Below are positions 1-9,100 of a DNA stretch of 64,000 bases, piece after piece; the stretch's first letter is position 1, and each line of letters opens with the position of its first letter. The position numbers and the translations under genes were made by a program. This DNA comes from Trichothermofontia sichuanensis B231 (GTDB taxonomy: Bacteria; Cyanobacteriota; Cyanobacteriia; B231). The DNA is taken from NCBI RefSeq assembly GCF_026240635.1, contig NZ_CP110848.1:2110501-2174500 (forward strand), in the 5' to 3' direction. Below the pieces are notes generated by a model that ran no database searches, was not told the origin of the DNA, and saw nothing but the letters and a program-made list of their open reading frames with translations.

Positions 1-274
1 GGAAGTCACGCAGGATGAAAATCCCCGCCGCCTCCGTAGGTAGTTTTTCCACAAATTCCAGGGCTTGCAGGGGGTTGCGCCGACCAAAACCGGCATCGTT
101 AGGATTGCCCTGGTAGCCATCAACAAAATCCCAGGTATACACCGCCCGTTGGCCCTGCTGCTGAGCCACCTGGGCGATCGCGGTTTCTAAACGCTCTTCC
201 TCCCGTGTGACCAGGTAAAGCAGCGAGTAGCGGGCACGCAACAGGAGGCCAAATTCATCCTGAAAATTCATCAT
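1..274 (-). CDS. Ycf46-like AAA+ ATPase, N-terminal part (cut by window edge)
   Basis: The reverse strand reads MMNFQDEFGLLLRARYSLLY and continues to AGIFILRDF at the window edge, without a stop. This N-terminus, with a 'T-R-E-E-E-R-L' stretch and a 'F-I-L-R-D-F' strand, is typical of the Ycf46/AAA ATPase family of cyanobacteria and plastids, whose role is poorly defined (linked in cyanobacteria to CO2 use). Only about 91 residues lie in the window and the Walker motifs are outside it. Two adjacent ATG codons (274 and 271) could start the protein, and no clear ribosome site is visible. The identification rests on recalled family resemblance. Confidence 0.7.
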   Translation of the reverse strand, partial: MMNFQDEFGLLLRARYSLLYLVTREEERLETAIAQVAQQQGQRAVYTWDFVDGYQGNPNDAGFGRRNPLQALEFVEKLPTEAAGIFILRDF

Positions 275-320
275 TAACCATGAGATGGGGAAACAACGGC
301 AAACTGGCGGCCAGAACGGA

Positions 321-638
321 TCACTGCCAAAATTTTACGGTGAGTCGGGCAGCAACATCCTTCGCGTAGGGCCACGGTTCGGGAAGCCGAATCGTCCGTT
401 CCCAACCTTTGCAGTCTGACTCGGAAGGAACATAAAGGCGTTTGCGGAGGTGTTCCAGTAAACGCATCAAACAGCTTAAGAGTCCTTTGCGTTGGGAGAT
501 CCCCCAAGCTTCAACCTCCTCAATCAGATTCTCCCAGTCTAGGTGTTCAAAATCCCTGGCTCTGAGCTTGGTAACAGTATCTTCCACCCACAGCAAAATA
601 TCTGTTTCATAGAGAGAGGGGGGGTTGAGCATGGACAT
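321..638 (-). CDS. DUF29 family protein, apparently shortened inside
   Basis: The 105-residue product begins with the DUF29 signature: 'LYETDILLWVEDT', then 'F-E-x-L-D-W-E-N-L-I-E-E-V-E', then a 'LMRLLEHLRK' helix. DUF29 proteins are small helical proteins very common in cyanobacteria, with unknown function and frequently in mobile or multi-copy settings. Normal members are about 140-150 residues. Here the central helix after 'W-E-R-T-I-R' is followed at once by a tail resembling the family's last segment (L-P-E-P-W-P-Y), so roughly 40 residues seem to be missing. It lies alone between the AAA gene and a MITE. Confidence 0.7.
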   Translation of the reverse strand: MSMLNPPSLYETDILLWVEDTVTKLRARDFEHLDWENLIEEVEAWGISQRKGLLSCLMRLLEHLRKRLYVPSESDCKGWERTIRLPEPWPYAKDVAARLTVKFWQ

Positions 639-706
639 ACGACCACAGTAGGCGAGGTGTCTATCTTTCAGAATCAGGCATCAAATACAGTGGCAGTGGC
701 GAAAAC

Positions 707-818
707 GGCCCTCCTGGATTTATGGTGCGAGCGCTAAGCGCTCCTACCATAAACCTAACATTTCAAATCTTGTGTTTGTAGTTGCGGATAGGGTTTACAC
801 CCAAATATCGGAAGAGTC
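707..818 (-). mobile_element. MITE-like element, degenerate copy 1 (112 bp)
   Basis: This segment has the same length (112 bp) and order as the copies at 42710-42821 and 46762-46873. The ends read GGCCCTCCTG and CGGAAGAGTC, against GGCTCTTCTG and its complement in the good copies. An internal hairpin at 719-753 (TTTATGGT...ACCATAAA arms) is still present. The other half matches the TTTGTAG(C/T)TGC segment of the other copies with many substitutions. The flanks share GAAAAC, a possible worn target duplication. It is the oldest-looking copy of the three and sits just beyond the yceD stop codon. Confidence 0.7.
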
Positions 819-824
819 AGAAAA

Positions 825-1340
825 CTACGAAGAAAGCTGATTTTTCAGCGACTCCAACGCTGCCCAACGGCGATCGATCGCCGTACTCAACTCAGGAGCA
901 CGATCGTCTTCTGGGATAATGCCGGGACAGGTCGCATCACACAGTTGACGCAGGGGCAGAGCCAAACACATCTGCTCATAGAGCCAACCCACTGGATCAA
1001 ACATACCGTGTGGGGAGAGGGACTCAACCAGATCCTCTGGGGCCACCTCTAGTTCAGCCGGTAAAGTATTCGCCACCCGCTCAGCCGCCTCATCCAGCCA
1101 GATCAACTCGCTAGTGTTGGCTACTAGCCGATAGTTATACTGTTGCAAGCAGCGATCGCAGGTAAGGGTTATGATCGCCTCCGCCTGGGTCGATACCTCC
1201 AGATAGGTATGACAGTGGGTGACCTGCACCCAACCTTGTACCGGGGTTAACGTGGGAAGATCGGCCAGAAATTCCTTCACCGTCCACCGCACCGTGTGAT
1301 CCGGCGATCGCGCAATTTGGGGAATGGGGATTGGAGTCAC
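825..1340 (-). CDS. YceD/DUF177 family protein (rRNA accumulation/ribosome-linked)
   Basis: The 171-residue protein carries the DUF177 pattern: a CDRC pair around residue 62 and a second Cys pair (C-D-A-T-C-P) around residue 135, which together would bind a metal. E. coli YceD affects 23S rRNA accumulation, and in plants and cyanobacteria the family is tied to ribosome biogenesis. It is the last gene of the rpmH-rnpA-PH-yidC-jag-yceD run, with a 21-bp gap after jag. This is the usual cyanobacterial order and fits a translation/membrane-insertion operon. The start ATG at 1340 directly precedes a conserved-looking N-terminus. Length is normal. Confidence 0.85.
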   Translation of the reverse strand: MTPIPIPQIARSPDHTVRWTVKEFLADLPTLTPVQGWVQVTHCHTYLEVSTQAEAIITLTCDRCLQQYNYRLVANTSELIWLDEAAERVANTLPAELEVAPEDLVESLSPHGMFDPVGWLYEQMCLALPLRQLCDATCPGIIPEDDRAPELSTAIDRRWAALESLKNQLSS

Positions 1341-1361
1341 GGTTCGTCACCTCACCAGACG

Positions 1362-1889
1362 TTAAGCACCAACCTCCCCAGGCGCAGCCTTCGGCTGGAC
1401 CACCAGATGGCGGGCCGGTTCCCGACCCTGGCTGAAGGTTTCCAGATCGTCGTAGCCGGACAGGAGGTTGTGAATATGTCGCCGTTCCGCCGCAGACAGG
1501 TGTGCGATCACATAGGGTTGACCCGTTGCCCGCACATGGGCAATAGCCGCCTCAGCTAAAGCTTGCAGTTCCGCCTGGCGCTTCACCCGGTAGCCATGCA
1601 GTTCGATCGTATACGCATGTTGCTCCTCCGGCGGTTGACCGAGGTTGACAATCGTATTGGCTAAATACTGAAGGGCATCTAGCACTTCCCCATGTTCACC
1701 GATCAGGATCTTGACCTGCTCCGGCGTCAAATTGTCTTCCGCGATCGTCAACCAGATACTACCCGATGCCTGCGCAAGATCATGCTGCTCAATGCTCACG
1801 GCAGCCGGTAAGTTGGCAAGTTTGAGAAGCTCCTGCAACCAAATCTGGCCACGTTGAAGACCTGCATCAGCGATCGACGTCATGATCAT
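1362..1889 (-). CDS. jag: Jag/KhpB RNA-binding protein (KH and R3H domains)
   Basis: The 175-residue protein has a KH-like middle with the 'L-I-G-E-H-G-E-V-L-D-A-L-Q-Y-L' segment near residues 85-100. The C-terminal R3H domain has the R-R-H-I-H motif near residue 138. Jag/KhpB binds RNA and partners KhpA. In many bacteria its gene follows the membrane insertase gene, as here, where it starts 8 bp after the yidC stop. The N-terminal Jag-N linker domain of Firmicutes is lacking, as is usual in cyanobacteria. Two ATGs (1889, 1883) are possible starts. Confidence 0.88.
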   Translation of the reverse strand: MIMTSIADAGLQRGQIWLQELLKLANLPAAVSIEQHDLAQASGSIWLTIAEDNLTPEQVKILIGEHGEVLDALQYLANTIVNLGQPPEEQHAYTIELHGYRVKRQAELQALAEAAIAHVRATGQPYVIAHLSAAERRHIHNLLSGYDDLETFSQGREPARHLVVQPKAAPGEVGA

Positions 1890-1897
1890 TGGCCCGA

Positions 1898-3124
1898 CTA
1901 TTTGGACGATTTCGGCTGGGACTTTTTGGCTGACTTCGCTGGTTTATTAGGCGTCGGTTTAGCGACAACAGATTTGGGTTCAAAGGGCAAGGTTTTGCGA
2001 TCGGCGCTATTTTTATTACCATTGCTTTCCCCCTTAGCTGCCTTCGTGTTGCGCGCCTCCAAATCCACCAGTTTTTGAATTTCTTCGGGCAGGGGTTCAC
2101 GGGAGAGAATGAAAGTTTGCAGGGTTTGGAAGATGTTGGCAATCAACATATAGAGCAACACCCCCGCCGGCAGCGGGAAAAACAGAAACATGCCGGAGAA
2201 AAGTACCGGCATCACCTTGTTAATGCTGTCCTGTTGAGGATTCCCTGTTCCTCCCCCCTGTCCCGACAGCAACTGGTTGATGTACATACTGACCCCAAAA
2301 GCCAGCACCATCGCCACAATATCCCAGTTAATCGTACCGTCCTCCTGGACAGCCCCCACCCGGCCTAACGCCTTAATAAACAGGAAGCCCTTATTGGCGG
2401 CCAGACCGGGAACCGTTCCTTGCAGGGTGACCTCACCGGGTTGCAGGGCGACGATCGTCCCATCGGGGTCAATTCGCACCCGCTCTTCTCCCTTAATCAC
2501 CTTCCACTGGGGAGTGATATCGGCTTCCGAATGGGCTGCGACCAGTTCCGGCAGGGGTGTCCCAGCCACACTTTGGAATTCAACGCGGGTTTTTTGCCCA
2601 ACAGCCAGACGATTGCCGCCCGGTAACAAGGCCACGATCGCAGCATGATCCCCATCCGCAACATAGATATTCTGGGGCTTAGTCGCATAAACCTGGGGTT
2701 GGATTTGTTCGATCTGCTCCTGGGGAAAAATTTGCAGGTTAACGGTGTAGTTCACATCCGAGAAGGGGGATCCCCGCAAAGTTGCAAACAGGGCGAACAG
2801 AACCGGCATCTGGATCAGCAGCGGCAGACAGCCCGCCAGAGGGTTACCAAACTCCTTATAGAGCTTGCTCACCTCCTCCCGTTGCTTAACGGGGTCGTTG
2901 CTATAACGCTCCTGAATTTCCTTCATGCGCTTTTGCATCAAAGGCTGGGTGACCTTCATGCGGCGCATATTGCGGATTTGGCCAGCATTGAGGGGGTACA
3001 GCGCAAAGCGGACCACCAGCGTCAGAGCGACGATCGCCAACCCATAGCTCGGCACGATCCCGTAGAAAAAGTCCAGGATCGGCAACATCACGTTGTTGGA
3101 AAGAAAACCTACACCGAAGTCCAT
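1898..3124 (-). CDS. yidC: YidC/Oxa1 membrane protein insertase
   Basis: This 408-residue multi-pass protein inserts proteins into the thylakoid and plasma membranes. The N-terminus has the Oxa1 hallmark: a first membrane helix, then 'R-F-A-L-Y-P-L-N', a basic loop, the 'K-E-x-Q-E-R-Y' coiled hairpin and '[16 protein letters not shown]'. A long periplasmic insertion (about residues 130-265) with a Big-like segment is typical of cyanobacterial YidC. Two or three more membrane helices follow, then a basic Lys-rich tail suited to ribosome contact. It lies between the PH-domain gene and jag. The 5' gap (3125-3435) contains a palindromic repeat. Confidence 0.95.
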   Translation of the reverse strand: MDFGVGFLSNNVMLPILDFFYGIVPSYGLAIVALTLVVRFALYPLNAGQIRNMRRMKVTQPLMQKRMKEIQERYSNDPVKQREEVSKLYKEFGNPLAGCLPLLIQMPVLFALFATLRGSPFSDVNYTVNLQIFPQEQIEQIQPQVYATKPQNIYVADGDHAAIVALLPGGNRLAVGQKTRVEFQSVAGTPLPELVAAHSEADITPQWKVIKGEERVRIDPDGTIVALQPGEVTLQGTVPGLAANKGFLFIKALGRVGAVQEDGTINWDIVAMVLAFGVSMYINQLLSGQGGGTGNPQQDSINKVMPVLFSGMFLFFPLPAGVLLYMLIANIFQTLQTFILSREPLPEEIQKLVDLEARNTKAAKGESNGNKNSADRKTLPFEPKSVVAKPTPNKPAKSAKKSQPKSSK

Positions 3125-3178
3125 GCGCTACTCTATGCTGCTCTCTAGCGTGTGCAATGTTTAGTCTATCGTACTTGG

Positions 3179-3324
3179 TTGACTGACAAATCTTTTCCCC
3201 TCATCCCTAAATCCTTTCTCCCACAAGGGGCGAAGGGACTTTAACCCAAACCCCTGGCCCGCGAGTACCTCGTCCGCTCTGGGAGAGGGGTGGGGGTGAG
3301 GGCAGCCCGAGCTTTGTCAGTCAA
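3179..3324. repeat. Dispersed palindromic repeat, family C
   Basis: A 146-bp element bounded by perfect 12-bp inverted ends, TTGACTGACAAA and TTTGTCAGTCAA. Its interior is rich in CCCTCATCCC and GGGAGAGG-type palindromes. It occupies the gap between the PH-domain gene and yidC. The repeat at 53161-53338 resembles it in the interior and in its GTCAGTCAAC edge. It likely forms a long hairpin in RNA and could act as a processing site or attenuator within the operon; this is inference. Confidence 0.75.
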
Positions 3325-3435
3325 TTAGCGATCGTACTTTCCCAATCGCCTCGGCACCGGGATTGCCCGACCGCCGTTCTATCGGTTTGAACTCTGCCTA
3401 GACTGGGTTCTCTCAAAGCAGCAGGGGGGACACGC

Positions 3436-3831
3436 TCAGGTTTGACCAATGGGACCACTCGCCTGACGAGCTTTGGGGGCAATTTTATTGCTGATATATT
3501 CGTATACTTCCCGAAAACGGGGAATAGCCCGCAATTCCAAACGACTCCCATCTTTAAGGGTAAGTACCATATCGCCCCACGCCCCCCAACCCCGAGGAAT
3601 CGTGACCACCTTGGTGATCTCAGAGTAAATAACATCGGCGCGCTCGCGGCCCATCCAACCACTGGTAATCGAAACCCGACGATTGGTAATACGATAACGC
3701 AACCATAGTGCCCGCACCACCGCCCCGATTGTCAGCGGCAGACAAATGATGGTAAAGGCAAGTAAAATGCCAATGATGAGATCCCCAATATGGGGACCCC
3801 CATCATAGAAAACCTCTTCACGAATGCCCAT
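3436..3831 (-). CDS. PH domain-containing membrane protein (bacterial PH type)
   Basis: The 131-residue product has a hydrophobic segment (residues 17-45) followed by a bacterial PH-like domain with 'Y-R-I-T-N-R-R-V' and 'G-x-G-D-M-V-L-T-L-K-D-G'. This small protein is conserved between rnpA and yidC in cyanobacteria, and its role is unknown. Its start overlaps the rnpA 3' end by 14 bp, which implies translational coupling. It ends at TGA (3436-3438), one of several genuine TGA stops in the window. Confidence 0.8.
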   Translation of the reverse strand: MGIREEVFYDGGPHIGDLIIGILLAFTIICLPLTIGAVVRALWLRYRITNRRVSITSGWMGRERADVIYSEITKVVTIPRGWGAWGDMVLTLKDGSRLELRAIPRFREVYEYISNKIAPKARQASGPIGQT

Positions 3832-4237
3832 GATGTGTTGCGAGGACTCCAGCTTTTGCCAACAACTGTTCTAATTCTTGCAGAAATTTGCCATAATCGC
3901 ACTCGGCACATCCCGATCGCGCAGAAATGATTAATAACCAACCGGGTTGAATTTGGGGTAAAAGCTGACGACACACTGCCCGTAACCGTCGCTTAACCCG
4001 ATTGCGAACCACTGCTCGCTTGCCCACTGCTTTGCGGCTCACAACAATACCAATCCGGGTTGGCGGAAGCTGGGAGCGCAATCGGGATGCACCGGCGGTT
4101 GGATGAGCACCGGCGGTTGGATGAGATAAAACTGGCAGTGCCCGCAAACCGAGGTGAGGGCTGTTGGCACGGTGACCGTGTTGATAAACCGTCTGAAAAT
4201 CCTGACGGTGCAGGAGTCGGTTCGCCTTCGGCAGCAT
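3818..4237 (-). CDS. rnpA: Ribonuclease P protein component
   Basis: The 139-residue basic protein starts L-P-K-A-N-R-L and carries the RNase P signature R-N-R-V-K-R-R-L-R near residues 78-86. It also has a 'G-I-V-V-S-R-K-A-V-G-K-R' strand. It assists the catalytic RNA in tRNA 5' maturation. An in-frame 18-bp tandem duplication at 4089-4124 adds a repeated H-P-T-A-G-A hexapeptide in the variable loop, so the protein is a little long. It lies 103 bp downstream of rpmH, the standard bacterial arrangement, and overlaps the next gene. Confidence 0.95.
   Translation of the reverse strand: MLPKANRLLHRQDFQTVYQHGHRANSPHLGLRALPVLSHPTAGAHPTAGASRLRSQLPPTRIGIVVSRKAVGKRAVVRNRVKRRLRAVCRQLLPQIQPGWLLIISARSGCAECDYGKFLQELEQLLAKAGVLATHHGHS
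4089..4124. repeat. 18-bp perfect tandem duplication inside rnpA
   Basis: The unit GCACCGGCGGTTGGATGA occurs twice without a gap (4089-4106, 4107-4124). The length is a multiple of three, so the frame is kept and six residues are duplicated in a non-conserved loop. It is one of several short tandem duplications in the window. Confidence 0.9.
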
Positions 4238-4340
4238 GGCTCCTGCTCAGGCCGTTAGTGAAGGTTGAACGGGGATGAACTGGTTGAACCTGATGAACCT
4301 GATGAACTTAAGGGTTAAGCATGAAGCACTGAATTCAGCC

Positions 4341-4478
4341 CTAGACAGCCAATCTTGCCCGTCCTTTCTGACGACGCGCCCGAATTACTTTACGACCTGA
4401 TTGAGTTCGCATCCGTGCCCGAAAGCCGGAAGTGCGTTTGCGCTTGCGATTGGTCCCATGCAAGGTTCGCTGAGTCAT
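4341..4478 (-). CDS. rpmH: 50S ribosomal protein L34
   Basis: A 45-residue, very basic protein starting M-T-Q-R-T-L-H-G-T and containing the L34 signature [11 protein letters not shown]. It ends G-R-A-R-L-A-V and stops with TAG (4341-4343). L34 is a component of the large ribosomal subunit. The first residues match the cyanobacterial form (T-x-R-T-L-x-G-T-x-R-K). It heads the minus-strand rpmH-rnpA-PH-yidC-jag-yceD operon. Confidence 0.96.
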   Translation of the reverse strand: MTQRTLHGTNRKRKRTSGFRARMRTQSGRKVIRARRQKGRARLAV

Positions 4479-4698
4479 ATCCTTAAATACTCCGTCTACT
4501 CCATCCAAATAGATTTCATCCGCTGGGCTGGCGATCGAGCTTTAAAAGCCACGGTTTTTGATCATACCATTGCTACGGTACGATCGCATCTTTTTTCGAC
4601 GGAGGCCGCGATCGGAGCAACTTGGGGAAAGGGGGAGTGGGTCAGAGGTGCCCGGCAGCGAGCTTGTTTGGCATGGCGACAACTCCCCGCGGATTTGT

Positions 4699-5994
4699 CT
4701 ACTGAGTCAACTGACTGGGCAATGCCCCCAGTTGGGCAACTAAGTTTAACGGTTGCTGATTGCGTTTGACTTGCAGGGTCAAGCGATCGCCGACGGCTTG
4801 GCGCGCAACCAGTTTTTGAATCTCGGCGACGTCGGTAACTGATTGCCCATTGACGGACTGGATCACATCTCCTGCCCGTAAGCCGGCCTGCGCCGCTGGT
4901 GAATTGGGGACAACTTTAGCCACAAGGACGCCCCGGTCCTCGTTAACACTTAGCCCACTGTTGAGGTTGCTATTAATTTCCTGTTGGATCTCTGGCGTCA
5001 GGGTTACCATCTGGATACCCAGATAGGGGTGTTCCACCTTGCCGCTGGTGATCAGTTGTTGGGCAACTTGTTGGGCCGTATTGATGGGAATGGCAAAGCC
5101 TAGACCTTGTGCTCCCTGAATAATGGCTGTATTCATGCCAATAACTTCACCGCGAGCGTTGAGCAGGGGACCACCAGAATTGCCCGGATTAATGGCTGTG
5201 TCAGTTTGAATGAAGTCCACCCGTTTGTCGGGAACTCCCACCTGGCTGCTGGATCGGCCTGTCGCGCTAATGATGCCTACGGTCACCGTATTATCCAATC
5301 CCAGGGGATTCCCGATCGCGATCGCCCATTCTCCTGGTTGAATTTGATCAGAATCACTTAGCCTGACTGTAGGTAAATTATCTCCTGTAATTTTAATCAC
5401 GGCTACATCAGTAGCAGGGTCTGTGCCAAGAACCTGGCCATCGAAGGAGCGACCATCCTTGAGGGTGACTTTCACCGTATCCGCGCCATCGACAACATGG
5501 GCATTGGTCAGGATGTGGCCATCAGGATCAAGGATAAACCCGGAGCCAACCCCTCGCTGTAATTCTTGAGAAGGCGGGATGGGGACACTGCCGAAGAAGC
5601 GCTGGAAGAATGGATCATTAAACATGTCTGGGACTTGCTCCGTCACGGTTCGGGAGGCGTCGATCCGGACTACTGCAGGCCCTGCTGTCTCCACCACCCG
5701 GCTGACAAAGTTTTCATCTTGGCCCGCCGCGGCTAGGGCCGGCGTCTGTCCAGGGGCGATCGCAGGAGCCTTCGTTGTCGCTTCCAGGTTGGAGGTGCCT
5801 CCAGCAGCTACTGGCACTGGCACCGTCTGCTGGGGCAGCCACTTCATCATGGCGTAATTCCCTGCTGTTGCCACCCCGGCACCGAGTAGAACCAGGGCTA
5901 GGGCACTGAGGGGGCGTCGCCGCGGCGGGTAGGAATAGCGGGTGTTTAGGGGGGGTGGGGTGATCTCTGGATGGGAATCGGTATGGGTGTTCAT
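4699..5994 (-). CDS. HtrA/Deg-family serine protease with one PDZ domain
   Basis: A 431-residue envelope protease. A single hydrophobic segment (about residues 27-48) follows a proline- and arginine-rich start, giving a signal or anchor. The trypsin-like domain shows the triad His (T-N-A-H-V-V), Asp (P-A-T-D-V-A-V) and Ser (G-N-S-G-G-P-L), followed by 'G-L-G-F-A-I-P'. One PDZ domain (about residues 320-420) includes 'A-G-L-R-A-G-D-V-I'. This is the HhoA/HhoB/HtrA layout of cyanobacteria, which degrade or refold damaged periplasmic proteins. Which of the three paralogues it is cannot be told. It stands alone. Confidence 0.93.
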   Translation of the reverse strand: MNTHTDSHPEITPPPLNTRYSYPPRRRPLSALALVLLGAGVATAGNYAMMKWLPQQTVPVPVAAGGTSNLEATTKAPAIAPGQTPALAAAGQDENFVSRVVETAGPAVVRIDASRTVTEQVPDMFNDPFFQRFFGSVPIPPSQELQRGVGSGFILDPDGHILTNAHVVDGADTVKVTLKDGRSFDGQVLGTDPATDVAVIKITGDNLPTVRLSDSDQIQPGEWAIAIGNPLGLDNTVTVGIISATGRSSSQVGVPDKRVDFIQTDTAINPGNSGGPLLNARGEVIGMNTAIIQGAQGLGFAIPINTAQQVAQQLITSGKVEHPYLGIQMVTLTPEIQQEINSNLNSGLSVNEDRGVLVAKVVPNSPAAQAGLRAGDVIQSVNGQSVTDVAEIQKLVARQAVGDRLTLQVKRNQQPLNLVAQLGALPSQLTQ

Positions 5995-6171
5995 TGCTCT
6001 ATCTCCTCATTGTCTAGCGGGCAACTTCCCCAATCACTCACTTGCAATGGCGAAGTCGTTGCCAGGGCTTATCGCTGCCAACGCTGCGGTTTACTCCCGA
6101 CATCTACACCCTAAACACCCGACATGGCAGAGATATGACAATCCCATCGCAAGCCGATGACACGTTCGGTA

Positions 6172-9100
6172 TCAGGTTTTCGGTGAGATAAAGTGTGCCC
6201 AGATGTGGCCTGCGCCTGGCTCTGGATCACACATCCGCTCCATGTAATCGTTGTCGTAAAAGACTCGCTTGCCATTACGATCGCGGTAACCCGTCAGGGC
6301 ATTGCCATAGGGATCGTGGACAAAGTACCCCTGGGGTGTATAGCCAATAATGCAGACAATGTGCCCAGTCTGGGTGAAGTATCCCCCCACCACCACCGGT
6401 CGCCGGTTGCTGAGTTCAGCTTTGACCTCATCCCACGTTCGGTTGGTGGCATAGCTATCCTGGAAGCCATAAGCCTCTACTAACTTTACTAATACACTGT
6501 GGTCTGTTTGGGCACCATCCCCATACCGATCGCGTACCCAGCGGTACATCTCGTCTTCAAGTTGCTCATTGGCATTTTTCGGCTTGACCCCGTAGTAGGC
6601 TAACACCATCGCGATCGCAGTAACATTGCAGGTAGTCTCAGGCCGGAACCGATTATCCCGCTGCGAGAAGTAGGGCACCGCCAATTCGATACTGTCGGCG
6701 ATATTCATAATGGGCTTGCCCCCCTTTTCCACCTGCACATGGGTGGCGAAGAAGAAGCCTACGGTGCCAACAGGGGGTAGGGCCTGGGCCAGGGTTACCT
6801 GGATATGGCCAGCCGCAGCCGGGGCGTAACTGACCAGGGGATAGATGGCGGCCTTGGGCACCTGTACCCATTCCGTTGGCTTGAGGTTGGCCGAATCAAC
6901 GGGACGCAGTTTAAATAGGGTCGCAGCATTGGCTCGGACGGATAGGGCGTCAGGGTTATAGGGCACTTCTTGGCCGTTCTGCTCAATCCGCACATGTTGC
7001 CAGAAAACATAGCCCTTATCGCCAAAACCGGGGAGTGCGGCGGCCAGTGTAACGTAAAAATGGCCGCTCACCGCCACAAACGCTTTCAGCCCCAGACGTT
7101 GCCCTGCGCTGAGATTAGCTTTCTGATTGGCAGCTAACTTGCTGGAGTCTTCCGGGGTGGCCTTGATGATCGTTGGGTGGGTAACTATTAGTTGAGCGGC
7201 CCCCTGCGCTACCCCATGATCGGGCACCCCAGGATTGATCACTATATCCCCCTGTTTCAGTTCCACATCTTTGTTGAAGAAGTAGCCAGAATTGCCAGGG
7301 GGGAAGGGGGCGATCGTTTCGGCGAGAGCCACTTTCAGGTGGGCATCCACCTGCTCATACGTTGTAACGGTGAAGGAGCGTCCTGCCTTAATCGCTACCT
7401 TTTGATTGGCTGCGAGGGTGGAGGAGTCGGCGGCGGATGCTTTGAACTGAGTATCGCGAAGTACCCGCAATTGCAGGGGAGCCGGATTGGCCACGATGGT
7501 CAGGTCAATCCGTTGTTCACTGACAACCCGACCAGCCCGATCCATCCCCCGTAGATGTAGCCATCGGGAACCAACTTGGTAAAATCCTTCCCGTGATTGG
7601 GCCTGCCACTGACCAGGGGTGGGTTGGTTAAGCGTTACGGGGTATTCATCCCGATCCTCTGCCTTGAGGGAAACGGTCGCGATCGTCGCTGGGGTAAAGC
7701 TGCCCTGGAAGGTGACAGGGGTATTCACCACAATTTCCGTAGGTCCCTGGTAGGTGACACTGGCTACTGTCGGCGGGGGCGGGGGCGGTTGACTGCCATT
7801 GCCGCCACTACTACCGCCTTCACCTCCCTCTGCTGGGGGGGTGAGGTTACTGGTGCTTAAAAGGGCTGACCAATCGTTATCGTCAATGCGACCATCCGCC
7901 GGGGTTAAGTTGGCTTCCTCTTGGTAAGCCACGACGGCATTGTGGGTGTCTTCGTCAAAGTTGCCGCTGATCTCGCCTTTGTAGTAGCCTTCCCCTTTCA
8001 GGAATGCCTGCAATTGGTGAATGGGGCCGTTACTCAGGCTGGCTTTCTGGCGATCGCCCTGTCGCAGTTCAGGCAAGTTCATCGGTGTTCGGTAGGGAAA
8101 ATCCCGCCAGGCGTCTGCTTCTGGCGTAAAGTAACCCAACTGAACGGGCGGGGGTGGGGGCGGGGCAACCGGTGGCGGCGGAACAGGTGGCTCGACCGGT
8201 GGAGGTGGGGCAACCGGTGGCGGCGGAACAGGTGGCTCGACCGGTGGAGGTGGGGCAACCGGTGGCGGGCAAGGGTCAACGGGGGGGGGAATCGGCAGTG
8301 GGCTGACGGTAGTCTCGGCATCCGTGAGCAGACTCTCCCAAGTCCGATCGTTGACCAGGCCAAATTCCAGTAACAGGCTTTGGGCGCGGCGGTACTGAAA
8401 ATCCTTCAGGGCTGTATAGGTGCCGTCGCTAAATTCCCCCATTGGGTTGATATAAACATATCCATTAGCCAGTAGGAGAAGTTGCAACCGCTGCACGGGG
8501 CCGCGCTCCATCCCGCCAGGATCGCGATCGCCTAGCCGCAGTAAAGGTCGACCGGCGGGAGTTTTATCCCCGTTCCATTCCATTCCGATCGGATCAAGGT
8601 CCTTGGGATCTCCCCAGTCTGCCGCTTCTCCAACCGGGGGGATCTCCTGATTGCGCACAGTTGAGCTACTCGCTTGCGCCCCCCCCGCGAGCGGGGAAGG
8701 AGTAATCGAAACCGTGCTTTGACTGGGTAATGAAGGACCCGGTGGCCTCATTTCCGACGCAAGCGTGGTGGCAGGGGATGATCCTGTGACTGGCGCAGCG
8801 GTACTAACCTCGACAGCAGTTTGGCCAGCAGCTACCTCAAAAATTTTTTCCCAGGTGGTATCCCCTACCAGACCATCGGCTTTTTCTCCTGGTAGATACT
8901 TTTGCTGGAAGGCAACGATCGCGTTGTGGGTTGCCGCATCGACGCTACCCGTCAGATCTCCCGCATAGAGTCCCTGGGCTTTGAGGAAAGCTTGCAATTG
9001 GCGGATGGGGCCATCGACAGCCCCGCTTGGATCAGCATCCCCTTGGAGCAGGTAGGGACGATAGTTCTTGGTCCGGTAAGGGTACTGTACCCAACTGGGG

